DNA of 64,000 nt from Rouxiella sp. S1S-2 (GCF_009208105.1 NZ_WFKL01000001.1:2976001-3040000); one strand, 5' to 3'; counted from the stretch's first letter, positions 29,170 through 39,289 are shown. Notes: generated by a model from the sequence alone, not told the origin. Numbers and translations are program-made.

Positions 29170-32049
29170 ATGTCCCCCTTTTGTTTTCGTAAATATCGCT
29201 CATTCGCTTTGCCTTTGCTAATTGTTCTCCCAGTTTCACTGACTCATGCGAATGATATTGGAACGGCGCATTTATCACCGCAGAATAATATTGAGATCAC
29301 TCCTTTTAGCGTTGAACGATCGCACACTCGCTCCGCAATTGAACGTTCGCGCATTCGCTCTAATGCTGAACGTTTGCGTATTCACTCCCGCGGTGACCGC
29401 TCGCGTAATCGCGACGATGCTGAACGTTCGCGTACTCGCCCCCACGGTGAACGTTCGCGCACTCGCTCCCACGATGAACGTTCGCGCACTCGCACCGGCG
29501 TTGAACGATCGCGTACTCGCGCAGGCAGTATTATCTCTAAAGGTAATCTGCAACCGGGTTCCACGTTAGTGTTTGAAATTCGTGACAAAGGTTTTAATAA
29601 TCCCCTAGAGTCCATCCGCCTTAAAATTGATGCCAATAACGCTGACCAATACATTTGGCCACACGCGCTTGCCACTGCAATTAATGCGCAGTCTCTCACC
29701 ACGCGGGCAGGACAAAGAAAGGGAGATACTAATATTCCTATATACAGTGGATATCTGAATGAGGTCTGGGTTCCCAACGATCTGCCGCTTAATTTCACTT
29801 ATCGAATCGAAAATTCCGAGTATCAACAACACAAACTTATTCTCGACCGCCTGACCCAAAACGCTATGGCCAAGAATAACCTGGCTAACGTCAAGAAATG
29901 GCTTGGACTTGAAAAGAATGGCTCATTCAGCGATATCACGTATCCGGATAATAAAAAGCCGCTGGCCGATAACAAGATTGCCAGCCAGCACCTGCTGAGA
30001 GTGCTGGAACTCGCATCTTACGCTCACGAGAATCGTAAAAATTGCCAATCATTAACTGCCGACTGTACGTTTATAAAAGATGTGCAGTCGGCAGCGGTGC
30101 GCGGTATGCTGTTTATTATCGCTAAAAAATATAAATATGATAACTGGTGGTTCTCTTCGATTGGCGATCCACGCAGCGTTGCGCGAGTGGCGCTGTTAAT
30201 CTATCCCGACATTACCCCTGACCAGATGATTAACACTGTCTTACCTTATCTGCGGGTCGCTAACGTTGCCAATGGAGAATATAACTTCGGGGCCAATACT
30301 GTTGACTACGCCTCCATCCAGCAGATGTGGTCCACGCTTGCGCTCAACGGTGGCGTAGCCTCCGACGCCGATCTGAAGAAATTCGATGGTTATCTTCGTG
30401 AAAGCACTAGCTCGCTTGCGGGCCTTGCCGTGGTTCTTGCCGGTAAAGATGTGAAGGGCTGTGAGGGACTTCGCGCCGATATGTCATTTACCTCTCACTG
30501 TGCTCTGGTCAACGGTAAACTGGTTTCGCAAATTTATACTGCGGGCTACGGACAAGTATTTATGGACGGGATCATCTCGGCGCAATATAGCGTTCAGGGT
30601 ACTGATTATGACGTTCCACAGCAAAATATGGACCTGCTCGAACGCTGGCTAGTTGAGGGCATCGGCTGGTCTGGCTATGCGGGTATCACCGATTTTCACG
30701 TCACCGGCCGTGGCCATAGTCGCTCAAGTGGCAGTTTTAACGGGCTGGTAAACAAATTCAGCACACACTTCCTTGCAATGAACCCCAATAGCCCGCGCAA
30801 AGAGATGCTGCTGGAATTACTGCATCGTGGTAAAACCGGTGACGAGTCTGATAATAAGCACTATCGCGGCAATCGCTATTTCTGGACTACCGATAATATG
30901 GCGCACTTTGGTAGCGCCTATTCATCGTCGCTACGCATGGTTTCGAAACGCACTACCACCTCTGAAAGTGGCAACGGCGAAGGGTTGCAAAGCTATTTCC
31001 TTGGCGCAGGCAGCCAGCTAATTACCCGCACCGGCAATGACTACCGTGACATTCAACCAGTATGGAACTGGAAACGCCTGCCGGGTACAACCGCCGAACA
31101 GGACACTCTTGCGCTGCCGTTAAATAATTGGGGAAGGACAGCCTACGGAAGCCATCACTTTGTGGGCGGCCTTACCGACGGCATCCGCGGGCTCGCCACC
31201 ATGGAGCTCGACCGACTCAACATCAAAGGGGCGCGCAAAAGCTATTTCCACTTTGAGGATGCCAATATGAATATGGGGTCAAATATAAATTCCCAGAATT
31301 CAAAGGCGGAGGTGATTACCAGCGTCGAGCAGGCATTGCGTCAAGGCAGCATTATGTACCGTCTTAAGAACAGCACCGTTGAACATTATCTTAATGAGGG
31401 TCAAACCTTGACCTCGGGTGAGATTGTCTGGGTACAGCATAACGGTATCGAATATATCTTCCCGGATACGCAATCGCAAAGCATTACCGTGCAATCCAAG
31501 GCACAGTCCGGCAGTTGGCGTAATCTCAACACCGCGGGTTCGGCGAATACGATGACCAAAGAAGTGTTTAGCCTGTGGTTGAAGCACGGTAAAGGTACAG
31601 CAGGACGTTATTTATATTACGTCCACCCTGCTTCAAACTTCCACGATATCGGAACCTACGGAGAGTCAGATAAGCGAGTCGATGAACTTAAAGTCCGCCG
31701 TGAAAGTTGGTTACACGCCGTTTTGGATACCCGACACAATCTTGGGATGGCCGCCGTCTTTGAGGTCAAAGACGAATGGATCAAGCTGACCAGCGATCTG
31801 GAAGTGAAAACGCCCATGCCGCTGCTGCTGCTGGCGAAACTGAAGGTGAGCCGCGATACCGCTATTACGGTGATCGACCCGACGCAGGATCCAGCCCATA
31901 AAAATGTCTTGCTTAAACTTAAGGGACGTTTCTACTGCTGGCAAAACTGCGAAGTGAAGAGCGTGAGTAATGACAAAACTGAAATCCTCATCAACCTCCC
32001 TCAGGGACTCGAGTTAGGAAAAAGTGTAACTGCGGGCGTGCACCGATAA
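29170..32049 (+). CDS. Secreted polysaccharide lyase family 8 (hyaluronate/chondroitin/xanthan lyase type) with Arg-rich repeat
   Basis: A 959-residue exported protein. The signal peptide ends near THA (residue 27). Residues 49-120 are eight nonapeptides of the type ERSRTRxxx. The remainder is a PL8 lyase: helical (alpha/alpha) domain with NWWFSSIGDPRSVARVALLIYPD, NFGANTVDYASIQ (N376 at the catalytic Asn position), TAGYGQVFMDGI (Y460 at the catalytic Tyr), H443 as candidate catalytic His, and TGRGHSRSS matching the substrate-binding Arg segment; then the beta-sandwich domains. PL8 enzymes cleave acidic polysaccharides by beta-elimination. The His-Tyr spacing differs from streptococcal hyaluronate lyase, so the substrate is open. 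It is monocistronic, with a terminator. Confidence 0.88.
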   Translation: MSPFCFRKYRSFALPLLIVLPVSLTHANDIGTAHLSPQNNIEITPFSVERSHTRSAIERSRIRSNAERLRIHSRGDRSRNRDDAERSRTRPHGERSRTRSHDERSRTRTGVERSRTRAGSIISKGNLQPGSTLVFEIRDKGFNNPLESIRLKIDANNADQYIWPHALATAINAQSLTTRAGQRKGDTNIPIYSGYLNEVWVPNDLPLNFTYRIENSEYQQHKLILDRLTQNAMAKNNLANVKKWLGLEKNGSFSDITYPDNKKPLADNKIASQHLLRVLELASYAHENRKNCQSLTADCTFIKDVQSAAVRGMLFIIAKKYKYDNWWFSSIGDPRSVARVALLIYPDITPDQMINTVLPYLRVANVANGEYNFGANTVDYASIQQMWSTLALNGGVASDADLKKFDGYLRESTSSLAGLAVVLAGKDVKGCEGLRADMSFTSHCALVNGKLVSQIYTAGYGQVFMDGIISAQYSVQGTDYDVPQQNMDLLERWLVEGIGWSGYAGITDFHVTGRGHSRSSGSFNGLVNKFSTHFLAMNPNSPRKEMLLELLHRGKTGDESDNKHYRGNRYFWTTDNMAHFGSAYSSSLRMVSKRTTTSESGNGEGLQSYFLGAGSQLITRTGNDYRDIQPVWNWKRLPGTTAEQDTLALPLNNWGRTAYGSHHFVGGLTDGIRGLATMELDRLNIKGARKSYFHFEDANMNMGSNINSQNSKAEVITSVEQALRQGSIMYRLKNSTVEHYLNEGQTLTSGEIVWVQHNGIEYIFPDTQSQSITVQSKAQSGSWRNLNTAGSANTMTKEVFSLWLKHGKGTAGRYLYYVHPASNFHDIGTYGESDKRVDELKVRRESWLHAVLDTRHNLGMAAVFEVKDEWIKLTSDLEVKTPMPLLLLAKLKVSRDTAITVIDPTQDPAHKNVLLKLKGRFYCWQNCEVKSVSNDKTEILINLPQGLELGKSVTAGVHR
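29314..29529 (+). repeat. 27-bp tandem repeat encoding Arg-rich nonapeptides
   Basis: Eight in-frame copies of a 27-bp unit (start positions 29314, 29341, 29368, 29395, 29422, 29449, 29476, 29503), mostly beginning GAACGTTCGCGYACTCGC. Copies 5-8 are the most alike and copies 1-4 are diverged, as in a minisatellite that grew from one end. Each encodes ERSRTR plus three variable residues. Confidence 0.92.
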
Positions 32050-32067
32050 AATTGCAGAGATGACGTT

Positions 32068-32098
32068 AAGGGTGGAGGATATTTCTCCGCCCTTTTTC
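32068..32098 (+). terminator. Rho-independent terminator of the lyase gene
   Basis: AAGGGTGGAG (32068-32077) pairs over ten positions, one G-U, with CTCCGCCCTT (32085-32094), running into TTTTT. It lies 19 bp after the lyase stop. Confidence 0.85.
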
Positions 32099-32127
32099 GT
32101 TTGGTCAAATTTAGTCTTAATTACGGT

Positions 32128-32193
32128 ATGAACGTAATTCTGATGTGTATATTAATCGGCGCACTGGGGGCTATCTCATACGCAACGGGTTAG
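32128..32193 (+). CDS. Possible 21-residue hydrophobic peptide
   Basis: An ATG-TAG frame downstream of the lyase terminator encodes a hydrophobic peptide (start MNVILMCILIGALGAIS). There is no clear ribosome site. It could be a chance frame; it is listed only because the peptide resembles bacterial single-pass micro-proteins. Confidence 0.18.
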   Translation: MNVILMCILIGALGAISYATG

Positions 32194-32273
32194 CGATAAA
32201 TAATTGTAAAAAGCCAGTTCAGGGAACCCATTACCCTCACCTATCGCAGTGAAAGTAACGGTTAAATCCCCAC

Positions 32274-33026
32274 TTAGTGCTGCAAAAATTTCTCGAGGAA
32301 CTGTTTGGTGCGGTCATGCTGCGGATTGGAGAACAAGTCTTTCGCCGGTCCCTGTTCAACTATTTTACCTTGGTCCATGAATATCGCGCGGTCGGCTACG
32401 TCGCGGGCAAAGCTCATTTCGTGGGTGACGATAACCATGGTGCGGTGCTCCAAAGCCAGCGCTTTGATAGTGTTTAACACCTCACCCACCAGCTCAGGGT
32501 CCAGCGCAGAAGTCGGTTCGTCAAACAGTATCACTTCAGGATTCATGGCGAGCGCGCGGGCTATGGCGACGCGCTGCTGCTGGCCGCCTGACAGGCGACG
32601 CGGATAGGCGCTCTCTTTGCCCACTAGCCCAACCTTGGCCAAAAGCTGCCGCGCATAGGCCTCAGCCTTGGCGCGCGATTCACCTTTAACAATCACTGGA
32701 CCTTCTATGATGTTCTCCAGCACAGAACGGTGCGGAAACAGGTTAAAGTTCTGGAACACAAACCCCACCTGCTGACGCAGCTTTCGCACCTTCTCTTTCT
32801 GTTTGCCTATTGGCACGCTGGCATCAATTTCAATATCGCCCACGGTGATGGTGCCAGCGTCCGGAATTTCCAACAGATTAATGCTTCGCAGCAGCGTGGT
32901 CTTACCCGATCCGCTCGGCCCGATAATCGCCACCACTTCACCGGCATTCACCTGCAGGTCGATACCGTGCAGCACCGTTTGACCATGAAATTTTTTGACC
33001 AGCTTTTTCACGTCGATGGTACTCAT
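32274..33026 (-). CDS. tcyN: TcyN, cystine ABC transporter ATP-binding protein
   Basis: A 250-residue ABC ATPase: Walker [10 protein letters not shown] (residues 36-44), Q-loop FQNFNLFPH, signature [15 protein letters not shown], Walker [14 protein letters not shown] and switch His in VTHEMSFA. It powers cystine import with TcyL and TcyJ and closely matches E. coli TcyN (YecC). It overlaps tcyL by four bases (ATGA) and is the last gene of the operon. Confidence 0.93.
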   Translation of the reverse strand: MSTIDVKKLVKKFHGQTVLHGIDLQVNAGEVVAIIGPSGSGKTTLLRSINLLEIPDAGTITVGDIEIDASVPIGKQKEKVRKLRQQVGFVFQNFNLFPHRSVLENIIEGPVIVKGESRAKAEAYARQLLAKVGLVGKESAYPRRLSGGQQQRVAIARALAMNPEVILFDEPTSALDPELVGEVLNTIKALALEHRTMVIVTHEMSFARDVADRAIFMDQGKIVEQGPAKDLFSNPQHDRTKQFLEKFLQH

Positions 33027-33691
33027 GATGGCTCCTGATCCTGACGGTTAACGCGGTCTTCCAACCGATTTTGCAAATAAGACAATAGAGTGGCCAGCAC
33101 CCAATAAATGACCGAGGCGGCCAGATACATGGTGAACACCTCCAGCGTACGCGAGGTCACTAACTGCGCCTGGCGGAACAGTTCGGGCACCTGAATAGTG
33201 GCGGCCAGTGAGGTATCTTTTACCAATCCGATAAAGCTGTTACCCAGCGGCGGCAGCGCGGTGCGAGCGGCCTGTGGGAGCACAACGCGGCGCAGCGTTT
33301 GCCATGAATTCATGCCGATACTGGCAGCGGCCTCCCACTGCCCTTTGTCAATCGACGAGATAGCGGCGCGCAGCGTTTCAGAGGTATAGGCGGCGGTGTT
33401 TAGCGACAGGCCAATCATCGCGGAAGGAATGGGGTCCAGCTCTATGCCGAACTGCGGCAGGCCGTAGTAAATCATAAACAGCTGGGCAATAAGTGGCGTG
33501 CCGCGAAAGATAGACACGTAAAAGCGCGAGAACCACGACAGTGGCCAGAAATGCGAAAGGCGCATCAGCGCCAGCAGGAAGCCCAGTAACAGTCCGAAAA
33601 CCATCCCCCCGAGACTAAGCTCGAGGGTAAACAGGGTCCCTTTTAATAAAAAGGGTGCTGAATCCAGCACCAGTTGGAGACTTTCTTGCAT
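33023..33691 (-). CDS. tcyL: TcyL, cystine ABC transporter permease
   Basis: A 222-residue permease nearly identical in pattern to E. coli TcyL (YecS): [67 protein letters not shown] and the EAA loop [63 protein letters not shown]. The ATG was taken rather than a TTG three codons earlier, by homology. It lies between tcyJ and tcyN; in E. coli dcyD sits between tcyJ and tcyL, but not here. Confidence 0.95.
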   Translation of the reverse strand: MQESLQLVLDSAPFLLKGTLFTLELSLGGMVFGLLLGFLLALMRLSHFWPLSWFSRFYVSIFRGTPLIAQLFMIYYGLPQFGIELDPIPSAMIGLSLNTAAYTSETLRAAISSIDKGQWEAAASIGMNSWQTLRRVVLPQAARTALPPLGNSFIGLVKDTSLAATIQVPELFRQAQLVTSRTLEVFTMYLAASVIYWVLATLLSYLQNRLEDRVNRQDQEPS

Positions 33692-33703
33692 CAGGTTCAA
33701 ACC

Positions 33704-34507
33704 TTACTTGGTGACGTCAGCGCCAAACCATTTGTCAGAGATTTTCGCCAGCGAGCCGTCTTTCTGCATCTCGGCAATCGCCTTATTAATGGCGGCGACC
33801 AGTTCAGGGTTATTTTTACGTATTGCGACACCAGACTCCTGACGAGCAAAAGGTTTACCTGCAACGGCCAGCGTATCACCGGTCTTTGTAACCAGATCTA
33901 GCGCCGCCAGGCGGTCAACCAGAATGGCATCAATGCGGCCTACGCGCAGGTCCTGGTATTTCGTTGGGTCATCATCATAGGTACGGATATCAACGCCCGG
34001 TTCGTTAGCGCGCAGCCACTGTTCGTAGTTACTGCCTAAACCCACGCCCACTTTTTTGCCTTTCAGGTCATCCGGCGTAGAAAATTTATCTTCGTTGCCT
34101 TTTTTGGTCAGAACCTGAATACCGGAAACAGTATAAGGGGTTGAGAAATCATATTTTTTCTCACGCTCCGGGGAAATAGTGACCTGATTGATCACCACGT
34201 CAATGCGTTTTGACTCCAGTGAGGCCAGCATGCCGTCCCACTTGGTCGGTGATAATTTTGCCTTAACGCCCATATGCTGAGCCAGCGCTTCGGCGAATTC
34301 GACTTCGAAACCGGTCAGTTTGCCGTCGGCACCCTGAAAGCTAAACGGCGGATAAGTCCCTTCCAGCCCGACAATTAACGTGCCGCGCTGTTTGATTTTG
34401 TTAAGAACGTCTTCAGATGCTGCAAAAGATGGACTGACCATACCGGCAGTGAATGTCACCGCCATCGCACCCAGAATCAAACGACGACGCAATTGAGAAA
34501 AAGCCAT
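33704..34507 (-). CDS. tcyJ: TcyJ (FliY), periplasmic cystine-binding protein
   Basis: A 267-residue solute-binding protein with signal peptide (MAFSQLRRRLILGAMAVTF, cleavage near SFA), GTLIVGLEGTYPPFSFQGADGKLTGFEVEFAEALAQHMGVKAK, DGMLASLESKRIDVVINQVTISPEREKKYDFSTPY and DILVDRLAAL-like lobes as in E. coli FliY. It delivers cystine to TcyLN. GAGG lies five bases before the chosen ATG. It is the first gene of tcyJLN and is divergent from lldR. Confidence 0.94.
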   Translation of the reverse strand: MAFSQLRRRLILGAMAVTFTAGMVSPSFAASEDVLNKIKQRGTLIVGLEGTYPPFSFQGADGKLTGFEVEFAEALAQHMGVKAKLSPTKWDGMLASLESKRIDVVINQVTISPEREKKYDFSTPYTVSGIQVLTKKGNEDKFSTPDDLKGKKVGVGLGSNYEQWLRANEPGVDIRTYDDDPTKYQDLRVGRIDAILVDRLAALDLVTKTGDTLAVAGKPFARQESGVAIRKNNPELVAAINKAIAEMQKDGSLAKISDKWFGADVTK

Positions 34508-34647
34508 ACTCACCTCATTCTTTGTTTTAATGGTTGTCATAACGTAGTGTTCGTTACGTTATTTTGATTGAATATAACCAGAAAATCTTAGCATTAATAA
34601 TTATATGTTAATGCCAGAAGTGCGGATCAACTTAATTCTGCCCTGCC

Positions 34648-34786
34648 TTGGTCCTACCAATCTAGGTAAATCCTCGACCTTGCTCGCAAAATACAAAATC
34701 GCTAACGCCATCAACTTGCTAGGCGGCAACAAATCGTTAACTATTCTCCCCTTCAGCCCTTTCGCAAACAGGCTTGGTCGGACCAA
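34648..34786. promoter_or_regulatory. Paired LldR operators upstream of lldR-lldD
   Basis: Two perfect palindromes of one type, TTGGT-CCT-ACCAA (34648-34660) and TTGGT-CGG-ACCAA (34774-34786), lie in the 343-bp tcyJ-lldR gap. Their centres are 126 bp apart, twelve helical turns. E. coli lld has two LldR operators of TTGG..CCAA type flanking the promoter, so looping by LldR is likely here too. Confidence 0.75.
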
Positions 34787-34850
34787 AAAAAGCCAGCCGT
34801 GCTTGGTTTTAGAGTCGCCAAGAGGTTTTTATCCTTGCCAGGAGACAGCA

Positions 34851-35606
34851 ATGAATTCATCGCCCGTGCGCGTGGCCGAAAGCCTGATCAGCAGACTGAC
34901 GTCTTTCATCGATGAGCAGCGCTTCGAGACCGGAATGCGGCTACCCGCCGAGCGGCAGTTAGCTGCAACGTTGGGCGTGTCGCGCTCTTCGTTGCGAGAG
35001 GCGATTCAGAAACTGGTCAGCGCCGGTTTGCTGGTGAGTAAGCCAGGCGGTGGCACCTTTTTGCGCGAACGGCATCAGCCCTGGGCAGACGTGCAAATTG
35101 TTGCGCCACTGCGCGAGCTGGTTATCAAAGACCCCGACTACCGCTATGACATTCTTGAGGCGCGACACTCGATTGAAGCCAGCACCGCCTGGTACGCCGC
35201 GCTTCGTGCCACCGGTTCTGACAAAGAGCAATTGCAGTACGCCTTCGACGCCACGCTGAGGCTTAACGAAAGTGAGAATCCCGATTTAGCCGCACAGGCC
35301 GATGTACGTTTTCATCTGGCGATCGCCTCAGCCTCGCACAACGTGGTGCTGCTGCAAACCATGCGCGGTTTTTTTGAACTCATGCAGTCCTCGGTCAGGC
35401 AAACTCGGCAACGGATGTACAGCCAGCAGGTGATTTTTTCTAAATTGACCGAACAACACTTCACTTTGCTTGAGGCGATTTTGGCCGGCGAGGCTGAAAA
35501 GGCGCGTCAGGCGGCGATGGAACACATCGGTTTTGTTCACACAACCATCAAAACGCTACACGAAGATGAAGCGCGTCAGGCCCGAATTACCCGCCTCCCA
35601 AGTTAA
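34851..35606 (+). CDS. lldR: LldR, GntR/FCD-family L-lactate-responsive regulator
   Basis: A 251-residue FadR-type GntR regulator: winged helix (VAESLISRLTSFIDEQRFETGMRLPAERQLAATLGVSRSSLREAIQKLVSAGLLVSKPGGGTFL, residues 6-70) and a C-terminal FCD domain (RYDILEARHSIEASTAWYAALRATGSDKEQL, DVRFHLAIASASHNVVL, EHFTLLEAI) with the metal-binding Asp/His set. AGGAG lies six bases before the ATG, so an 82-codon upstream extension is rejected. It is co-transcribed with lldD 33 bp downstream; the permease gene lldP, first in the E. coli operon, is absent. Confidence 0.92.
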   Translation: MNSSPVRVAESLISRLTSFIDEQRFETGMRLPAERQLAATLGVSRSSLREAIQKLVSAGLLVSKPGGGTFLRERHQPWADVQIVAPLRELVIKDPDYRYDILEARHSIEASTAWYAALRATGSDKEQLQYAFDATLRLNESENPDLAAQADVRFHLAIASASHNVVLLQTMRGFFELMQSSVRQTRQRMYSQQVIFSKLTEQHFTLLEAILAGEAEKARQAAMEHIGFVHTTIKTLHEDEARQARITRLPS

Positions 35607-35639
35607 AGCGATTAAATAGGTAAATAAGGAAATTGATTG

Positions 35640-36785
35640 ATGATTATTTCAGCCTCCAGCGACTATCGCCCCGCGGCGCAGCGTATTCTTCCACCGTTCC
35701 TGTTTCACTACATTGACGGTGGCTCCTATATGGAAACCACCTTAAGACACAACGTTGAGGATTTGTCGCAGATAGCGCTACGTCAACGCGTGTTGAAAAA
35801 CATGTCCGACCTGAATCTTGAAACCAAACTGTTTAACGAAACGCTGTCGATGCCGGTAGCGCTGGCACCGGTCGGGCTGTGCGGCATGTATGCTCGGCGC
35901 GGTGAGGTTCAGGCGGCGCGGGCGGCGGCGCGAAAAGGTATCCCCTTTACGCTCTCGACCGTTTCGGTATGCCCAATTGAAGAAGTCGCACCCGCGATCG
36001 ACCGGCCTATGTGGTTCCAGCTTTATGTACTTCGTGACCGCGGATTTATGCGCAACGCTCTCGAACGGGCCAAGGCGGCGGGCTGTTCAACGCTGGTGTT
36101 TACGGTAGATATGCCCACGCCGGGCGCGCGCTACCGTGACGCGCATTCAGGCATGAGCGGCCCCCATGCTGCAATGCGCCGCTACTGGCAGTCAGTGACG
36201 CACCCTAAGTGGGCGTGGGACGTGGGCATTAACGGGCGGCCGCACGACCTGGGCAATATTTCAGCCTATCGAGGCAGTCCGACTGGATTACAAGATTATA
36301 TTGGCTGGCTGGCCAACAACTTTGATCCTTCAATCTCGTGGAAAGACTTGGAGTGGATCCGCGAATTTTGGGACGGTCCGATGGTGATTAAAGGCATTCT
36401 TGATGCCGATGACGCGCGCGACGCCGTGCGCTTTGGTGCCGACGGCATTGTGGTTTCCAATCACGGTGGACGTCAGTTGGACGGTGTCCTTTCCACCGCC
36501 CGCGCCCTGCCGGCCATCGCGGATGCGGTGAAAGGCGATATCGCGATTCTGGCCGACAGCGGCATTCGCAACGGGCTGGACGTGGTGCGCATGATTGCGC
36601 TGGGTGCCGACACGGTGCTGCTAGGGCGGGCCTACCTCTACGCGTTGGCCACTCATGGCGAACGTGGCGTTGAGGCATTACTGACATTGATTGATAAGGA
36701 AATGAGGGTCGCCATGACCCTCACCGGTGCCAAAACGATAGCTGAAATCACGTCTGACCTGCTGGTTCGCGAGCTTGAGAGATAG
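35640..36785 (+). CDS. lldD: LldD, FMN-dependent L-lactate dehydrogenase
   Basis: A 381-residue FMN alpha-hydroxy-acid dehydrogenase, very close to E. coli Lld[74 protein letters not shown], and the active-site [23 protein letters not shown] with the catalytic His. It oxidises L-lactate to pyruvate at the inner membrane and feeds the quinone pool. AAGGA lies nine bases before the ATG; the preceding in-frame TTG is rejected. Lactate uptake must come from elsewhere, since no lldP is nearby. Confidence 0.96.
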   Translation: MIISASSDYRPAAQRILPPFLFHYIDGGSYMETTLRHNVEDLSQIALRQRVLKNMSDLNLETKLFNETLSMPVALAPVGLCGMYARRGEVQAARAAARKGIPFTLSTVSVCPIEEVAPAIDRPMWFQLYVLRDRGFMRNALERAKAAGCSTLVFTVDMPTPGARYRDAHSGMSGPHAAMRRYWQSVTHPKWAWDVGINGRPHDLGNISAYRGSPTGLQDYIGWLANNFDPSISWKDLEWIREFWDGPMVIKGILDADDARDAVRFGADGIVVSNHGGRQLDGVLSTARALPAIADAVKGDIAILADSGIRNGLDVVRMIALGADTVLLGRAYLYALATHGERGVEALLTLIDKEMRVAMTLTGAKTIAEITSDLLVRELER

Positions 36786-36960
36786 CGTATGCCGCGCAGA
36801 AAACGGAGAGAGGGCTGAGGCATTTTGGCAGGTTGCCGCAGCTCCTCGTTCTATTTACCCACCGCGGCATAGTCGCCAAGGTCGCAAAAGCCCTTTTCGT
36901 CGGGAAATCCGCCGGCAGGATTTTAACTAAAAAGCGGCTTAAAGATGGCGTAAATCAGTT

Positions 36961-37716
36961 TTATAAAAAGTGTAACCGCATCAATCTTCTGCGCGAAATC
37001 ATGATGGTGAGTGTGATAGAACCTATCGCCACCAACACCAAAAAAATACCAACGGCTACCATTGAGTTGAAGCCAAACTGTTTGAACAGCAACAGGCCCG
37101 CAATTCCGCCGATCAAAAACGAGGAAAGGGTCACAAGATGGGTAATCAGTTGACTGCGTTGAACCTTGACCTGTTTTGACGGGTCGCGTCTTAGCAGTGA
37201 AGCCATCACCGAGGCGAGTGCAATGCCTATATCCGTGAGCGTGCCGGTAATATGCGTGGAGCGCACCCTTCCGCTCGATAACTGAGTGGAGGTGGAATTA
37301 TGCACGCCCATTAAAAAACCCAGAAAAATAATTATCTCGTGACTATTACCGTACGAATAATAATACGTTTCAAAAAGAGAAACCAAAACCAGTAATATCC
37401 CCTCCAGCAATAGGATAATACTGTAAATTGTACGAATGTTATTTTTCAGCCCGCTGATAGCGAGCAGTCGCGAAGTCACGGACCCTATTACAAACGCGCC
37501 GATCATTGCCGCTAGAAACAGGACGTCGCTTAAATCAGTATTAGACACTTCGGAAGAAAGCTGTGAGGTATTTCCCGACATATGGGAGGGAAATATGCCA
37601 AATGCCCCTAGCGCCATGGCGTTGAGGATACCCGCCGTGGTGGCAAGCACCAGCGCCAGATTTCTATCATCAGTGTGGGTCCTGCGCCCCTTGCGTCTTA
37701 TCAGCATGCTTAACAT
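36961..37716 (-). CDS. YoaK-like DUF1275 membrane protein
   Basis: A protein of about 251 residues with six or so membrane helices and DUF1275 signatures: NLALVLATTAGILNAMALGAFGIFPSHMSGNTSQLS (residues about 18-53) and GVHNSTSTQLSSGRVRSTHITGTLTDIG. The family is found in many bacteria as an inner-membrane protein of unknown function. Three start codons lie together (GTG-ATG-ATG); the third has AGAGG at the best distance. It is convergent with lldD and has no obvious operon partner. Confidence 0.82.
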   Translation of the reverse strand: MLSMLIRRKGRRTHTDDRNLALVLATTAGILNAMALGAFGIFPSHMSGNTSQLSSEVSNTDLSDVLFLAAMIGAFVIGSVTSRLLAISGLKNNIRTIYSIILLLEGILLVLVSLFETYYYSYGNSHEIIIFLGFLMGVHNSTSTQLSSGRVRSTHITGTLTDIGIALASVMASLLRRDPSKQVKVQRSQLITHLVTLSSFLIGGIAGLLLFKQFGFNSMVAVGIFLVLVAIGSITLTIMISRRRLMRLHFL

Positions 37717-38126
37717 CATCACCTCTTATTAACTCGTTAACGCCTCAGCAAGGCCAAGACCACTTACATTGCCTTTCACGGTCAATTGTTCAGCATAAAT
37801 AGAGAACTCATGCCCGAGAGTTGACTTATGATTAAAAATCATCCGCGCGTTATTGTTTATCCTGAAAGAGTCATTAAGATGACTTTAAACATTATAGAAT
37901 ATATGTCGAATCGAATACCGCGTTTGTTAAAAGTATTGTAAAGGTTACAAGGTGTGATCTTTTTAAATTACGGGTAAATTTTATTTATTAGCATAAATTA
38001 TTTATAGGATGAGTTTGCAGAGTTAATTTTCATCAAGCAAAAAGAATAAGCGCCCCATTAAAGGGCGCTTACAGATAATTATTAGTAATTACGCTTCATT
38101 ATGGGGCATTATTAGCCGGTCAGGCA
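37717..38126. other. Intergenic region between the yoaK-like gene and dcyD
   Basis: About 410 bp, AT-rich, with no open frame of note. It holds the upstream region of the yoaK-like gene and the dcyD terminator at 38047-38071. Confidence 0.5.
38047..38071 (-). terminator. Rho-independent terminator of dcyD
   Basis: TAAGCGCCC (38047-38055) pairs perfectly with GGGCGCTTA (38063-38071). On the minus strand it is followed by TTCTTTTT. Confidence 0.8.
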
Positions 38127-39146
38127 TTATAAATAGGCAAACAGCGCCGGAGAACCTCCGGTGTGAACAAAGAGAATCGGTCCGTCACCTGGGAAACGCT
38201 GATGTTCCAACCCGTCAAGTAGCCCCGCCATCGTTTTACCGGTATATACCGGGTCGAGCAGCATTGCCTCAAGTTCGGCAAGAAGCTTAATGGCAGCGTT
38301 TCCCTCCTGGCTAGGTTCGCCATAGCGCGGACCAAAATAGGCATCCCACAGCAGAATTTCAGGGGCGTCACCTTCCAGCTCAAGCTTTTGCATCAAGTCT
38401 TTGGCAATGGCTTCAACCTTTGGACGCTGCGCCTCGGCAGTTCGTGACACTGTCACACCAACCAGTTGCGTCGTGGGCATCAGTTCGCGCAGCGCCACTG
38501 CTAGCCCTGCGTGGGTTCCCGCACTGCCGGAAGCCACCACCACGGCGCTGAAATCAACAAAACCGGCGGAACTTTGTTCAGCAATTTCAATAGCGCACTG
38601 CACATAGCCCAATGCACCCAGTGCATTTGATCCGCCAATCGGCACGATATAAGGACGGAAACCCTGCGCCTCAAGCAGCACGGCCTGTTCGGCCATCTGC
38701 GCCATCGGGTCGGTCAGCGCGTCGCACATCACCACTTCGGTATTAAACAGGTCGAGCAACATGCGGTTGCCGTTGGTCAGATAATTATGCGCGTCGGTGC
38801 CAATCGGGTTCTCCAGCAAAGCCAGGCACTTAAGACCCAGCTTCGCGGCAACGGCCGCCGTTTGACGCACGTGATTCGACTGAATCGCACCGGCGGTAAT
38901 GAGGGTATCAGCCCCCTCTTCGATGGCAGCAGCAGCGAGAAACTCCAATTTTCTCAGTTTGTTACCTCCGAGCGCCAAAGGCGTGACGTCGTCACGTTTT
39001 ATATAGATATCGCGACCGACGAAGTCTGAAAGACGATTCAAACGTTCGAGAGGCGTACTGTTCCCTACTAAATCAAGGCGAGAAAATTTTTCTAACTGAT
39101 GTTTCAGAATCGATAATGAAGATGAATCAGGCAAAGATGAAGGCAC
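38127..39146 (-). CDS. dcyD: DcyD, D-cysteine desulfhydrase
   Basis: A 339-residue PLP enzyme of the ACC-deaminase/D-cysteine desulfhydrase family: [66 protein letters not shown], with the PLP lysine in GGNKLRK, then [14 protein letters not shown] and [14 protein letters not shown]. It converts D-cysteine to pyruvate, sulfide and ammonia. The start is GTG because GGAGG lies six bases before it; an ATG eight codons upstream has no ribosome site. It has about 20 extra N-terminal residues relative to E. coli. It is separated from tcyJLN here by the lld genes and the yoaK-like gene. Confidence 0.93.
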   Translation of the reverse strand: MPSSLPDSSSLSILKHQLEKFSRLDLVGNSTPLERLNRLSDFVGRDIYIKRDDVTPLALGGNKLRKLEFLAAAAIEEGADTLITAGAIQSNHVRQTAAVAAKLGLKCLALLENPIGTDAHNYLTNGNRMLLDLFNTEVVMCDALTDPMAQMAEQAVLLEAQGFRPYIVPIGGSNALGALGYVQCAIEIAEQSSAGFVDFSAVVVASGSAGTHAGLAVALRELMPTTQLVGVTVSRTAEAQRPKVEAIAKDLMQKLELEGDAPEILLWDAYFGPRYGEPSQEGNAAIKLLAELEAMLLDPVYTGKTMAGLLDGLEHQRFPGDGPILFVHTGGSPALFAYL

Positions 39147-39260
39147 GGTGTTCCTCCGAAGCGATGACATAAAGTTATAGGTTTTACAGGCAGGTATGGG
39201 AGGAGTATATCAGTGAATATGCCTCTCACCGCGATACTCGCTAAGAAAATATACGCATAT

Positions 39261-39289
39261 TAAAAGGCAGACATCCTGAGATGCCTGCC
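39261..39289 (-). terminator. Rho-independent terminator of fliZ
   Basis: On the minus strand GGCAGGCATC and GATGTCTGCC pair at nine of ten positions, followed by TTTTAATAT. It starts about 40 bp after the fliZ stop codon. Confidence 0.75.

Noticed and set aside
29314..29529. Tandem repeats considered as a CRISPR array
   Set aside because: The units are contiguous with no spacers and are in frame within a coding sequence.
29246..29569. Overlapping frames on both strands across the 27-bp repeats
   Set aside because: A 27-bp unit without stops keeps several frames open; only the lyase frame has a signal peptide and a continuing domain.
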